Shown here in pieces: positions 1 through 14,071 of a stretch of 64,000 nt of DNA. A program made the position numbers and the translations under genes. The notes under the pieces were generated by a model. It saw only the letters and a list, made by a program, of their open reading frames with translations, made no database searches and was not told the DNA's origin. Source of the stretch: Brachynemurus nebulosus (taxonomy: Eukaryota; Arthropoda; Insecta; Neuroptera; Myrmeleontidae); contig JAPWDM010000004.1 of NCBI GenBank assembly GCA_035578155.1, forward strand, positions 53,863,762 through 53,927,761. The letters are read 5' to 3'. Position 1 is the first letter of the stretch, and every line of letters starts with the position of its first letter.

Positions 1-1164
1 ACAAAGGATAGAAAATAACCCCCTACTATGTTATATATGTGCACGCGGAGTTGTGTGTGTTAGTTCGTTGGATGTTGTGTGTATTAGTGTCTTGCATACA
101 TACATATAGTAATATGTACGTGGTGGTGGTACGTATGATGTACGTATACCACGTACATATACCGTGTTAATACGAGAGGTAACAATATAACAACAATTGA
201 AACATACCCATTGAGTGCTGGCGAATGAATGAGGACTAAGCAGCCTTAAGATGCACATAAAAGCACATAAGTGATTGCAGAAAAGAGATAGATGTATTCG
301 TTCTATTTGTTCTGCGTTCCTACCGTTTTCGGCATATAAATATGAAATTCTATACGTACATGCTACAAGTCTAGGTCTCAATTAATAAACAACAATAATA
401 ATTATCCCCCTTTTTTGAGGTACTTTGCCGTATTGGAAAGTGCGGATCACAATATTTTTTCTTACAATTAGAAAGGACTCTTAAAATGAAGTTTACGTTC
501 CTCTTATCGTTTGCAAAATTTGGCCTTCAGTGTAATTTTTTAACCACGATTCCAAAGAAATTGAAAATAAATATATTGTGATACTAGCAGAGATTATACA
601 ACCAATCCTCCGTCAGTTATGTAAGGAAAAGTAGAGTAAGAAAGTAGCCGATGAAGTTTGCATGTTTTGGTATTAGATTCCTTAAAGTTTACACAATCAA
701 GTCTAAATCATTACGGTAAATTCTTGAAAATTAGTAAAATTTTTTGTTTCTGGCTATTGCATATTTTGTGGTATACGTATGCTTAATGTCATACACACAG
801 AAGTGTTTATTGACTGACCTCTATTTCAACACTCTTAAAGAAATTATCTTCTTTTTAGGGAGATATGGTGAATCAAACTATCGCGGAATTCACCCTTTTA
901 GTAACATTAACGTAGTTGGAGCGCTAGAGCTCTGGAAAAATAAAAGAATGATCATTGGATATGTTATGTTTCAATACCTAATACACAAAATATTAAAACT
1001 TAAACCAATTTCTGACGTCCAGTTTGTGAGATAAAAACTTTTAAAAATTACTTTTTTAACATACAAGTAATAGGGTTATCCTTCAAAATATACTGGAAAT
1101 AGTCACTTAATCAAATGAATTAATCATTCTGCTAATGAAAAAATTATAAAAACTTATTTTTAAA
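1..1164. other. AT-rich non-coding stretch
   Basis: No gene is recognisable. A 96-codon open frame at 744-1034 (+) has no family signature that I recognise and no splice or promoter context, so it is treated as chance. The first ~180 bases are rich in short TATG/TACG words, like decayed simple sequence. Confidence 0.5.
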
Positions 1165-1167
1165 AAA

Positions 1168-1856
1168 GGGCATAGCCGGGTATGATCGGGAAAACGGCTC
1201 TTGACGCAAAATTGATTATTTTTATAGGAAATATATAATACTTCTTAGCCCCAGATACATTCCTGTCAAATTTCAACCCTCCGAGGATAATAGTTTATGA
1301 ATACACAACCAGACAAAAATTTTCAAAAAAAATTTTTTTTGACGAAATTACTGAGCCAAATTATTTGAGTTTAATATATATTGTGTACCCACCTTAGGCG
1401 AAGTAATAAAAAAAACTAACGTTATATCCCTTTATTATTTTGTATTGAAATAGTATTATGTTCTACCAACTAAAATTTTTCCATAAAAATATATGTTATA
1501 GAGTACTAAGAGACATATTATTGAACAAAAAATGGTGGGTGTCGCTAACGCGTAAGAGCCAAAAAAAATTTACTTAAATTTAAAAATTTAAAAAAATTAG
1601 TATAATAAAGGGATATAACGTTAATTTTTTTTTATTACTTTGCCTAAGGTGGGTACACAATATATATTGAACTCAAATAAATCGGTTCAGTAATTTCGTC
1701 AAAGAAAATTTTTTGTCTGTTTGTGTATTCATAGACTATTAGCCTCGGAGGGTTGAAATTTGGCAGGAATGTATCTGGGGCTAAGAAGTATTATTTCCTA
1801 TAAAACAATCAATTTTGCGTCAAGAGCCGTTTTCCCTATCTTACCCGGCTATGCCC
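1168..1856. mobile_element. Palindromic DNA element with GGGCATAGCC ends and AAA/TTT flanks (Spy-like)
   Basis: The outer ends are inverted copies: the left starts gggcatagccgggta and the right ends with its complement. Arms of roughly 260 bp (to about 1440, and from about 1600) enclose a loop of about 160 bp. The element is bordered by AAA at 1165-1167 and TTT at 1857-1859, and I see no target duplication. That pattern is the one described for Spy DNA transposons, which insert between AAA and TTT. A second, one-armed copy of the family lies at 40907. No transposase is encoded, so the superfamily call is inference from termini. A TTTAA-type duplication cannot be fully excluded in such AT-rich flanks. 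Confidence 0.6.
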
Positions 1857-2323
1857 TTTAACCCTTTACGAACATTCCAAAGATATTAACAAATTCTGAC
1901 GTCCAGTATTTTAGTAATTTAATTTTAAAACCGAGAAATGTATGGACATTTTTATTTATCACATTGAAAATTCGTCACTGAATCAATCTGCCAATATTGC
2001 ACGTTATACGCTAGAATATACATGCCATACATTACCACATTACCAAACATACTTAGAAATATTGTTGATAAAACAGATTTCTATCTATTATCAACATAAA
2101 TATGTTGTATTATGATGTCACATGCCATAGATGGCATAGGTTAATACAATTTAGTAGTAATACAAACTGACCTTATTGTTTTGCAAATGATTTTTACATT
2201 GTAATCTATTTTGTTAATTTATAACTAAAGTGATTAAGATATAAATATTCACGAAACTGTAACTTACAAATACTGTAACATTTTTATCGACTGTGTATCT
2301 TGGAGAGATAGCAATTTCTATTA

Positions 2324-2513
2324 GACCGCTATTACACTGTTATAGATACTGATATATGTCAAAGTTTTATTTAAATCAAAAAATATTATAGTGTAATAAG
2401 TTAATTTTTATAATACAAATTTCTGTAACCATAGTTAAAGATACTTCTTAATACTTGATCATAGATTTGATCAAAGATCTTTGACATATATCTATAACAA
2501 AGTAATAGCGGCC
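2324..2513. mobile_element. Harbinger-like MITE, copy 1 (TTA target duplication)
   Basis: This 190-bp inverted-repeat element begins gaccgctattacac and ends with the complement, atagcggcc. TTA is found on both sides (2321-2323 and 2514-2516). A clearly related copy lies at 47049-47233, flanked by TAA. Three-base TWA duplications and GGCC-type ends are typical of PIF/Harbinger MITEs. It has no coding capacity. Confidence 0.7.
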
Positions 2514-2516
2514 TTA

Positions 2517-4631
2517 TCAACATTGCACGGCAACTTTTGTAACTATATTTTTTTAACTACGCAATGTTGCCAGATTTTATTGCTCTCCAAAATCCACTAG
2601 TCAAATATATATTATATTATGATTTTTTGTGATAAAATTGTTTTTTTTATTACAAAATGTGCTTTCTCAATGCAATTCTAAATTAAGAAAAATTTTTTTA
2701 GAAATTAAATAATATTAATTTTCGACAATAAATGACAGACTTTTTTCGAACTTAGTAGTATTTAATCTCTAGCGCTCCAACCACCTTAATAACAGATGTA
2801 TATAGGTAACATTGTGGAATATATTTATCTATTTTTATAACAAACTGCACAAAATAAACTTAAATGTCCTATATTTTATCCTGAACGTTGTGAAAACTCT
2901 AGCTTCTGAGGAATCCTGAATTATTGCGTATACAACACACACTGGGCGATTTTTTTATAATATCCGATAAGAACTCAATTTTTAAGTACGTAATTTTGCT
3001 TAATCGAGCATAATAAAACTTAATGTAGTTTTACACACAGTGTTCCAAATGGGGAAAACAAAATTTTAAAAAAACAATTAATTATCCGTTGCTCATTTAA
3101 ATCATTTTCATTACATATTAAATTTGCAAACTAATCAATAAGCAGATTTTATGACCAATAAAATTGACGAGAAACACAGCTTTTAATAGTCAGTCGCCAT
3201 TTTCTCCATTTTAAGTGCAGCAAACAACAAAAACATCAAGGTTATTTGTTTTACTCGGTTCAGTTCGAGCAACAGGCGCCACCTTAATTTATTACCGTGT
3301 TAAATGTTGTTTATAATTATGTATGCATTTCTAATGAGAATTAGTTAAAAAGCAATTTTCAAATTTTTTTCACTCAATCGAAAGGTGTCACATCAATTAA
3401 TTTAACGGTACAAATGCAAATGATCTTTTCGAATAAAAAATTTTTTTACCGTGTGGGTAAAACAGGGTTACCATTACAGTATCTATCTAGTGAGCAACCA
3501 ATAGGTACATACATAATTAATTCAACATTCCAATATTATAAATAATATAAATATATTATTAATCGTTTTTTTTTTTTAAATTTTAATATTGATTTATCTT
3601 GAAAATTTGAAAAATATTGTAATAAAATATAATTATCTCTGATATCAACAATAAACAATTTTTATGGTAAAGGAATAAATAAACCAGTTTGCAAATTTGT
3701 CATGGTAAATCGTGATTAATATTGGACAAGATATCGAATTTTATTATCTAAATTAGCGTTTCCGAACCTGTCCCGTGAAAAAAACTATGAAATTGAGGCT
3801 ACAAAACAGTACTGTTATGTGATTAATTGGACTCTTACTTCCGCAATGACATGAATAATGTTGACTTCCAAAGCGTCAGTTGTTGGTAGTAGTAGTCAGT
3901 AGTTGGTAGTCAGAAATTTTACATTTTTCTAAAAAAAAAAAAATAATCGTGGAAACAATTTGCTGGACAACTTTTCGAAATAATATTGTTATCTACATTT
4001 TTTTTTAATTTTCTAAAATTTCAAGAATGTTTAAAAAATTTACAAAATGTTCTACTTTGTATCTCACATGTGTAATATTTGAATTTGTCTTGTACTCGTA
4101 TAATCTGTGTAATATTTGAACTTGTCTTCTTTATAACTATTGAAATTAATTGTGAATAGGGAATATAAAAAGTAAAAATTACGTAGGTTTTTGACCATTT
4201 AAATCTAATTGCTACTGAATCATTTTTTGCATCTTGATGAATAGTTTCAAACAATAGATAGTACTATAGATCTGTCTTAATTATCTTTTATCAAATTAAA
4301 AATATAGTTAAATATAGAAAAGTAGAAAACATCTTGCAAAACGTTAAAGATTTTCAAAAATTGATTTAAAGGTTGTGGTACTAATTAGTTTGCTGAGTTT
4401 TCAACCTCGAGATGTTGGCCGCTTACCCCGGTGGCGAAATGTTACAGAAAATAACAAAAAATTAGTTTCCTATGCAACTTTCCATAAAGAATGGTTCTTA
4501 ATTAATTTGACTGATGTTATTTTTGTATCGTATCACTATCGTATCACTATACCATGTATAACATGTAAATGTTGAACTGGTAATAAAATAGTTTCCAACA
4601 AAAAAAAAAAAAAATAATGGTTATTATAATA
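2517..4631. other. AT-rich non-coding stretch
   Basis: I see no exon or clear transposon here. There is a short degenerate GTAGT/TCAGTAG simple repeat near 3880-3912. The open frames are short and lack any recognisable family signature. Confidence 0.4.
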
Positions 4632-4633
4632 TA

Positions 4634-4881
4634 GTAACGTAAAAGCCCCCATTATGGAACGGTATCTAATACTGGAACTATTTTGACATTTACATATTTA
4701 TTTCTTTAATTAAGTAAGGAAACATTAAATGCGAGGTGAATTTAAATTGAAAAACAACCATTTTATTAATAATAATTTTTGTTATCAGACGTTTGTTTCA
4801 GATAATAACTTCATTAATATGTAAATGTTAAAACTGTTCCAGTATTAGATACCATTCCATAATGCGGGCTTTTACGTTACC
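4634..4881. mobile_element. MITE flanked by TA
   Basis: Inverted termini of about 45 bp begin gtaacgtaaaagccc on the left; the right end is the complement with one extra base. The homology continues through the phrase tatctaatactggaac. TA is present outside both ends (4632-4633 and 4882-4883), as for Tc1/mariner-type insertions. The body is AT-rich and non-coding. Confidence 0.6.
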
Positions 4882-4883
4882 TA

Positions 4884-6150
4884 ACACATTAAAAATTCTA
4901 TAGTTTTTGTACAGAACATTTTTCTATAAAATTTCAGATATATTAGTCAGCAAAGGTAATTCCGTCTAATCTTTTAAATTAAAATCAGGAAAAAATAACA
5001 AGTAATTTTTATAAATTCAACACGTTATGTTATCCTATTTGTACCAGAGCAAAATTTTATTCAAAACATACAATTTACGTAATTTTCAACTCCAGTTAGG
5101 TATTAGCACTAGTGTACAGAATTGCACTGTAGCACTGCAAGGTTTTTTACGGACCGGACGGTGAATTTTCATATGTACCTATCAACTATCAAGTACCCTA
5201 GTATGGTCTATTTCAGTTAAATTTAACCATGCTTCGTAACTTTGAATTTAAATAATTTCCATTTTCTTGGCTTCATCTCTTTTTTTATTGCATTTATGTA
5301 AATTTTAAATTTGCAGTTTATTTTTAGAAAAGAATAGAAGATCGATTTGTTTCGAATGTAAGAATTATTTAATTTTTTAACGAAAACTCATGATCAATTT
5401 TATCTGAAAAGGGGTATAGTTGCGTAATCAATATTTTCAAATCTAAAATTAGATTAAAAGTACATATTTATAATATAAATAACTACTTTTAAACTAAATA
5501 ATTAGCGGAAATACATAAATAATTTATTTTATAAAAACATTTTATTGATGGATTTAGCTAACATTTTAATTAATTTATATTATAAATGAAAATATGTAGA
5601 TTTATCATTTCATAGCAAAAAATGCCAATATGAAGGCTACTTCAAACAGACTAACATACCAACATAGCTACATATTAGCTAGCTATAAACATATGATTAA
5701 AATTTTTATTTCTATATTTTTTATTCTCATTTTTTTCTTTGCTCTCATACATAAATAAATAGTATTACTTCAAACTAATGACCTAGATACATGTTTAACA
5801 CATTCAATTATCAACGTAAATCATCAAAAATTTTATTTGCAACTTAAATAAAATTAATGTGTGTCTATGTGATAAAGTAACTTGATAAGAAAAAAATTAC
5901 AGTTACAGTTATAGTATATTTAAATCAAATATTTTTGAGTTATTTTTAATTAAACATATGCCAAAAATGGACTGGTTTTGAATTTATTGTACAAGCGATT
6001 GAGAAATTATACATACGTTAACCTTTCATGAGCATATTTTTTACCATGAAGACAATTTAATCTCTACTATAAGAAAATTTAAATTACTTCTCTATATAAC
6101 TGTATTGAAAAGGCGCATCTATATGATACGATATCGAAATTTATGAATTA
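4884..6150. other. AT-rich non-coding stretch
   Basis: No gene, RNA or structured repeat is evident. Sequence is dominated by A/T homopolymers. Confidence 0.4.
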
Positions 6151-8040
6151 ACTAGCTGTTACCCGCGACTTCGCTGGCGTGAATTTCGTAATTTAGTAAA
6201 GGTAATTCTTAGTGGGTAGTTCGCTAAAATTTTTGCCCCTATTTTCTTATCATAAGCTTTGATAAGCTTTATTTATTGAGAATTACTTTTGGCTAGTTAT
6301 CTAGGAACAACTGGAAATTTTCAAAAACTAATTTGTCATTTCTTCAAACATAGATATAACATAGACTAAAAATTTAAAGTAAGCCTATCAAGGAGATGTC
6401 AACGAATTTGGTATAGAAGTAAAAAAAATATGTTGACTTAAAATACTCAAATATTATATATTTTTAAAATAGTTAATATTTGTACACTTTACTCTAAATA
6501 AGTATCCTCCCTTATCCTATTGGAAAATTTAAATCCCCCTAAGTCTGCTTGCATTATGCTTGAATATTTCCTAAAATAACTCACTCATTGTTGGAGACGC
6601 CAGAACAGTAGACGTTAAAAATGTAAACTTTGAACTCCCTCCATTTTTTTTTACTCTTTATTCCCTATTTTACTCTGTACCGGATTAATTTTCAGAAAGC
6701 GTTGAAACATGTATTCATTAATTCATTTCTGACAACTATGCCCTCCAGTTTCATTCGTGTAAAATTATGTTAACTGTGAGTAATAAGCTACTTTAAATTA
6801 GTTATTCCGAAACAAACCAGACAAATTTAATTCAAAATTTGTTATTTAAAGTGCTTCGCTTCGCTCGCCAAACAGTTTAAAGTTCTATAAAAAGTTAATT
6901 CCATGTAATGCTTCGCTCCGCTCGGCAAACGACTCGAAAACAACCATATTAATATATTAAATTTTCAGACATTGAAATCTTTTCATAGATTCCCATATTT
7001 ATTGTTTTAGAATTAATTGAATTTTGGATTCTTTTCGAGATCCGAAAACCCTGGTGGATATTTCAAAATTACGTTCAGTTCCTTCGTAATTAGGCTTTAC
7101 TACAATCCTTTTCTAAAGTGAAATTTTAATAAAAAAGTTCCGAAGTTAACGTTTAAATTTTTGAATATTATTTTTATCGTAACCTAGGTAATCTATTGTT
7201 TTTCTTTCTTTTGTTTCTGTTTATTATTAAATGAATATTTTTGATAGGTATATCAACTTTTGTCGTGAATATATCAACCTCCATAAAGAATATCGTGAAG
7301 ATTCTGACTGGAAATGTTGAGATGATGAAGCATCTAAGGAATAAATTGGCAATGTTTCACTAAAATCTATCCAGTGGTTTTTGTGTCAACCGTGCCCATG
7401 GAAAACCAAACTTATCATTTTATGATATAAATTCGATGTAACTTCCAAAATATCAGTTTTAGGTGTAAGAATGTCTGATATTAATAGATAGAGTTTACAT
7501 TTTTTTACATAGTTATAATAAAAAATATAGGTGGCTCATTTAAAAAAATGTTGTTCACAATAAACAAAAAAATGTTTAAAAAATGCTTTATGTGACCACC
7601 TGTATCATGTCAAGAAAGCTGAAATGCCACTGTCAGATTGAATATTAATAACAATTCCCAGCGAATTCAAATTTGTTGTTAAAAACACTTAAAATAACAA
7701 AGTTGGTGTCAACTTCCGGTATAACCGGAAGTGGCAGCAAGTTAGAAATATTTTAATTAAAATCTTCATATTTGGAAACTTCTAAAACCAAATTTTCAAA
7801 AATCTACTTTATTTAGAAGACCATAAACTTTTAATGGAGATTCTTTTTGAATCACCTATACATAACCATTAGGAAGATCACATTAAAATGTGGTTAAGAT
7901 TGATCAGGATGTTAATATCTATACATATTCTCTGTAAATTTCAACTCAATAGCTTCAGTAGTTTTTGAGTTAAATCGGTTCGTACAAACAGACAGACAGA
8001 CAAAAAATTTTTTAAAGTTAGATTTGCTATATAATAATAT
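6151..8040 (-). mobile_element. Dispersed repeat ending in 'acccgcgacttcgctggcg', minus orientation
   Basis: The left edge reads actagctgttacccgcgac. The right part carries cggttcgtacaaacagacag followed by more cagacagac. Read on the minus strand this gives a start with TCTGTCTG runs, then an 'actcaaaaactactgaagc' type phrase, and a GC-rich 3' end 'gcgaagtcgcgggtaacagctagt'. Related ends occur at 23270-23605, 31555-31975 and 58190-58510. Insects carry many such families with these termini, often non-LTR or SINE-like. Two GC-richer islands (6850 and 6907, both 'gcttcgct') lie inside. The extent may include more than one insertion. No ORF is recognised. Confidence 0.4.
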
Positions 8041-8870
8041 GTCGAATTTTCTAACTGAAAAACATATTAATACCTAAAAATTCGAAAATCACAGACAGAC
8101 CCTTCTATTTTATTTATAGGTATTGATTAGGAGTAATTGTTGATCTAGAATTGAAAACCAGAAAGTGTAATATTTAACTCTTCGTACAAAGATATTTATT
8201 TTTATATGTGTACTAGACGGTCTCGATAATATTTCTAGCATCAGCAACTTTTAAAATAAATACTTATATTTCGGTTTAGTCCGGAATTATCAAAAAATTG
8301 ATTCTTTTAATAATATTTATAAAGGGTTTTTGGTATTGTTGTATATTAATGAAAGGATTTTTGGAAAATAATCACCAGTTGTAATTTGAAAAATGATTTT
8401 TATTCAATGCGACGTACGTTTCGGCGTTTTGAAAAATCCCCCCTCATCAGACAAATGAAATATATAAAAAATATCCTTTAACATGTCAATTTTAAGATAA
8501 AAAGAAAATAAAAATAAAATATTGAAGGTCAACGAAAGTTACAAAAGTTAAACACTGCACATAATTAAATAAGACAATTAAAATGTTCTATAAAATACCA
8601 TTAATCCATAATGAAAACGAAGTAAAAATATAGTAATTAAAAACAATTAAAATAAAGTAAAAAACATTTTTGAAAAACAGATATTTCTACTAAATGACTA
8701 ATGTAATGTAAATGGCTATTTAATTTACACTATTAATTTCTCACCTAAAACAACTCTATATATAATTTCCCAGAGCTTCCATCACCATAATGTGTTGGGG
8801 TACAAAGGATTAAGTATGTGCTTAGATTTTTTCTATTATGGAACGTTCAGTAGATTTTGGTATCGTTAAG
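8041..8870. other. Non-coding stretch before the fold-back element
   Basis: It contains a phrase around 8400-8460 (gcgacgtacgtttcggcg followed by a C-run and catcagac) of the sort found in decayed insect transposons. No complete element is delimited. The last nine bases (8862-8870) are the left target duplication of the fold-back element. Confidence 0.35.
8862..8870 (+). repeat. Left 9-bp target-site duplication of the fold-back element
   Basis: The sequence atcgttaag lies immediately outside the left terminus (acgatggtg...). It is repeated exactly at 19352-19360, immediately outside the right terminus. Confidence 0.85.
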
Positions 8871-9275
8871 ACGATGGTGTTTTTAGCAGAAAAAAATAGC
8901 AGAAAAAAATCGCTGCGTCAACACCATGCGTAAAAAATATTATTTGAGAATAACAAAACGATATTTGAACAGCCGAACAGTTAGCACATATCGACTAACT
9001 GAACTCAACTTCCCGTTTCGTTTGTAACATGTACGTACTCACGACATATTGAACGAACCAAAATCAACTAACAATTTTGTTCCAAAATAAAATGAAAAAA
9101 TTTCAAAACTGAAAGGACTTAACGTTTTGAAAATCACATCGATACTTCATCCAACTAATAAACTAATGTACAAGAAAAATTCAGAAAATTTTTCGCGCAT
9201 TAAATATTGGAAAATAAATGATAAAATATAAAAATTGTTAAATTTTGTATCGCAAATACATAAGTTATCGTAAGT

Positions 9276-12200
9276 TAGAACCAAAATTTCGGGAAAACGG
9301 GTAGCCGTGTATTTTCTGCTGGCATGGCATTTTGTTACTTATTATTTTAGTAACATGCAACGAAAATTTGAACCAGATCCTATGCGTCGTTTTCTGGCAA
9401 CTGACGGCAAAAAATTTTATTGTGATACAAAGCGAATATAATATACTTGTTTCGAAGTCAAATTTCGGGAAAACGATCAGCCGTGTATTTTCTGCTGGCA
9501 TGGAATTTTGTTACTTATTATATTAGTCAAATCCAACCAAAATTTGAACCAGATCCTATGCGTCGTTTTCTGGCAATTGACGGCAAAAAATTTTATTCTG
9601 GCACAAAGCGCCTATAATACTTGATTCGAAGTCAAATTTCGGGAAAACGACTAGCTGTGTATTTTCTGCTGGCATAGCATTTTGTTACTTATTATGTTAG
9701 TAAAATTCAAACAAAATTTGAACCAGATCCTATGCGTCGTTTTCTGGCAATTGACGGCAAAAAATTTTATTCTGGCACAAAGCGCCTATAATACTTGATT
9801 CGAAGCCAAATTTCGGGAAAACTACTAGCCGTGTATTTTCTGCTGGCATGGCATTTTGTTACCTATTATGTTAGTAAAATTCAAACAAAATTTGAACCAG
9901 ATCCTATGCGTCGTTTTCTGGCAATTGACGGCAAAAAATTTTATTCTGGCACAAAGCGCCTATAATACTTGATTCGAAGCCAAATTTCGGGAAAACGACT
10001 AGCCGTGTATTTTCTGCTGACATAGCATTTTGTTACTTATTATTTTAGTAACAAGCAACGAAATTTTGCACCAGATCCTATGCGTCGTTTTCTGGCAATT
10101 GAGGGTTAAATGTTTTATTCTGGCACAAAGCGCCTATAATACTTGATTCGAAGTCAAATTTCGGGAAAACGACCAGCCGTGTATTTTCTGCTGGCATGGA
10201 ATTTTGTTACTTATTATGTTAGTAAAATTCAAACAAAATTTGAACCAGATCCTATGCGTCGTTTTCTGGCAATTGACGGCAAAGAATTTTATTCTGGCAC
10301 AAAGCGCCTATAATACTTGATTCGAAGTCAAATTTCGGGAAAACGACTAGCCGTGTATTTTCTGCTGACATAGCATTTTGTTACTTATTATTTTAGTAAC
10401 ATCCAACGAAAATTTGCACCAGATCCTATGCGTCGTTTTCTGGCAATTGACGGTTAAAAGTTTTATTCTGGCACAAAGCACCTATAATACTTGATTCGAA
10501 GTCAAATTTCGGGAAAACGACCAGCCGTGTATTTTCTGCTGGCATGGAATTTTGTTACTTATTATGTTAGTAAAATTCAAACAAAATTTGAACCAGATCC
10601 TATGCGTCGTTTTCTGGCAATTGACGGCAAAAAATTTTATTGTGGTCGAAAGCGAATATAATATACGCGATTCGAAGTCAAATTTCGGGAAAACGATTAG
10701 CCGTGTATTTTCTGCTGGCATGACATTTTGTTACTTATTATGTTAGTGAAATTCAAACAAAATTTGAACCAGATCCTATGCGTCGTCTTCTGGCAATTGA
10801 CGGCAAAAATTTTATTGTGATCGAAAGCGAATATAATATACGTGATTCGAGGTCAAATTTCGGGAAAACGATTAGCCGTGTATTTTCTGCTGGCATGGCG
10901 TTTTCTTACTTATTATGTTAGTAAAATTCACACAAAAATTGAACCAGATCCTATGCGTCGTTTTCTGGTAATTGAAGGCAAAAAATTTTATTCCTGGCAC
11001 AAAGCGCCTATAATACTTGATTCGAAGTCAAATTTCGGGAAAACGACTAGCCGTGTATTTTCTGCTGGCATGGCATTTTGTTACCCATTATGTTAGTAAA
11101 ATTCAAACAAAATTTGAACCAGATCCTATGCGTCGTTTTCTGGCAATTGACGGCAAAAAATTCTTTTGTGATACAAAGCGAATATAATGTACTCGATTCG
11201 AAGTCAAATTTCGGGAAAACGATCAGCCGTGTATTTTCTGCTGGCATGGAATTTTGTTACCTATTATATTAGTAAAATCAAACCACAATTTGAACCAGAT
11301 CCTATGCGTCGTTTTCTGGCAATTGACGGCAAAAAATTTTATTCTGACACAAAGCGCCTATAATACTTGATTCGAAGTCAAATTTCGGGAAAACGACTAG
11401 CCGTGTATTTTCTGCTGACATAGCATTTTGTTACTTATTATTTTAGTAACATGCAACGAAAATTTGCACCAAATCCTATGCGTCGTTTTCTGGCAATTGA
11501 CGGTTAAAAGTTTTATTCTGGCACAAAGCGCCTATAATACTTGATTCGAAGTCAAATTTCGGGAAAAAGACCAGCCGTGTATTTTCTGCTGGCATGGAAT
11601 TTTGTTACTTATTATGTTAGTAAAATTCAAACAAAATTTGAACCAGATCCTATGCGTCGTTTTCTGGCAATTGACGGCAAAAAATTTTATTCTGGCACAA
11701 AGCGCCTATAATACTTGATTCGAAGCCAAATTTCGGGAAAACTACTAGCCGTGTATTTTCTGCTGGCATGGCATTTTGTTACCTATTATGTTAGTAAAAT
11801 TCAAACAAAATTTGAACCAGATCCTATGCGTCGTTTTCTGGTAATTGACGGCAAAAAATTTTATTCTGGCACAAAGCGCCTATAATACTTGATTCGAAGT
11901 CAAATTTCGGGAAAACGACTAGCCGTGTATTTTCTGCTGGCATGGAATTTTGTTACTTATTATGTTAGTGAAATTCAAACAAAATTTGAACCAGATCCTA
12001 TGCGTCGTCTTCTGACAATTGACGGCAAAAATTTTATTGTGATCGAAAGCGCATATAATATACGTGATTCGAAGTCAAATTTCGGGAAAACGATTAGCCG
12101 TGTATTTTCTGCTGGCATGACATTTTGTTACTTATTATGTTAGTGAAATTCAAACAAAATTTGAACCAGATCCTATGCGTCGTCTTCTGACAATTGACGG

Positions 12201-12952
12201 CAAAAATTTTATTGTGATCGAAAGCGAATATAATATACGTGATTCGAAGTCAAATTTCGGGAAAACGATTAGCCGTGTATTTTCTGCTGGCATGGCGTTT
12301 TGTTACTTATTATGTTAGTAAAATTCACACAAAAATTGAACCAGATCCTATGCGTCGTTTTCTGGTAATTGACGGCAAAAAATTTTATTCCTGGCACAAA
12401 GCGCCTATAATACTTGATTCGAAGTCAAATTTCGGGAAAACGACTAGCCGTGTATTTTCTGCTGGCATGGCATTTTGTTACCCATTATGTTAGTAAAATT
12501 CAAACAAAATTTGAACCAGATCCTATGCGTCGTTTTCTGGCAATTGACGGCAAAATATTCTTTTGTGATACAAAGCGAATATAATGTACTCGATTCGAAG
12601 TCAAATTTCGGGAAAACGATCAGCCGTGTATTTTCTGCTGGCATGGAATTTTGTTACCTATTATATTAGTAAAATCAAACCACAATTTGAACCAGATCCT
12701 ATGCGTCGTTTTCTGGCAATTGACGGCAAAAAATTTTATTCTGGCACAAAGCGCCTATAATACTTGATTCGAAGTCAAATTTCGGGAAAACTACCAGCCG
12801 TGTATTTTCTGCTGGCATGGAATTTTGTTACTTATTATGTTAGTAAAATTCAAACAAAATTTGAACCAGATCCTATGCGTCGATTTCTGGTAATTGACGG
12901 AAAAAAATTTTATTCCTGGCACAAAGCGCCTATAATACTTGATTCGAAGTCT
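9276..12952 (+). repeat. Left satellite array, ~174-bp monomer
   Basis: There are about 21 direct copies of a monomer that can be phased on 'gaaccagatcctatgcgtcg' (for example 9370, 9546, 9720, 9894, 10242, 10590, 10766). Two monomer types differ after 'acggcaaaaaatttta'. One continues ctggcacaaagcgcctataatac (174 bp) and the other has a cgaatataatatac ending (176 bp). A block of eight monomers is repeated with a period of 1397 bp (compare 10842-11272 with 12239-12669). The recurring ~64-codon open frames on both strands are by-products of the repeat, with one stop per monomer. Confidence 0.9.
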
Positions 12953-14004
12953 TGCCTATACATTCGCCTATAATACTTGATTGTTCATTATAACTAGGGC
13001 TGCCATCAATAAAATTATTAGACCCGGACAACTGGTCCAAAAACCCCGGATTTTGCCATACAAAACCCGGAAATTTTTTCAAATACCCATTTTTTGGTTT
13101 ACCCATTTTTTTCTTTCAACCGAAAAATGCAGCTTGGGTAGTTTCTGTTTGGAGGCCGCTAACCAAAAATATTTCTAGAAGAATATAGTTGACGAGTAAT
13201 ATAAAAAAAAAAGAAAAAGTGTACTATCCTCAAATCTAATTCAAAATTTTGACGGCCATTTTCACTTATTAGGATTAGTTTAAGATTATCAACTTTAAGG
13301 ACTTAAATTACTATAGTACCTACAGACACTGCTAATGGTATGTTTCATTGTTTTCGCATTACTCAGTCTAGAGGTGTTTTGTTTACCGCTAGTGAATATG
13401 CAACCTAAAATATCATAAAAATTCTTGGATTTCCCACATATTAATTGTCGATCTTATTTACACTATTAAAGAAACGCCCACCAAAAATATTTGCTTCGAT
13501 ATTTTATTCCTTCATCATTATTTTACCTGTACGAGTGCAATTGTCCTGCATCCTTTTCAACGCCAATTTCAAATGTGTTTGTATCGACAATTAAATTGTT
13601 TCAAAATAAAAACTTTGGATTTTCCCAATACATTTATTTTTATTAAAACGCATTTTTCCTTGAAAAAATTAGACTTATACAGCCTATACGTTAAGAACGG
13701 GATGAGGCGAGAGTAGGGGCGCTATCTGTTTTCGGATCTGCAGAGCGCGATTCTGAAGAAAAAAAATGTCTGATATATATCGGTAGTTCTACAAACGAGG
13801 GAATTTTGGACGGCCCAACTCATTTTGTATATTAATATTTTGAAAAATACATTTTTTCTAGATGGAAACTGTAAACCATTACTGCATCTAACTGGTCACT
13901 CAAAATAACCCGGTTTCGTTTATTTAGTTTTTTTATAAATTTATTTATTTTTTTTTTTTTTATTTTTTTTTTTTAATACATAGGTATATATACACTATAT
14001 AAAG

Positions 14005-14071
<67 letters not shown>

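Noticed and set aside
744..1034. 96-codon plus-strand frame
   Set aside because: No recognisable family, no splice or promoter support, and AT-rich composition like its surroundings.
9276..12952. Regular array resembling a CRISPR locus
   Set aside because: Units are ~174 bp with no short repeat/unique spacer alternation. The context is eukaryotic and the array is an arm of a transposon.
13009..13080. A complete hAT element in the fold-back loop
   Set aside because: Only one terminus-like phrase (tagggctgccat) is present; no partner end or 8-bp duplication was found.
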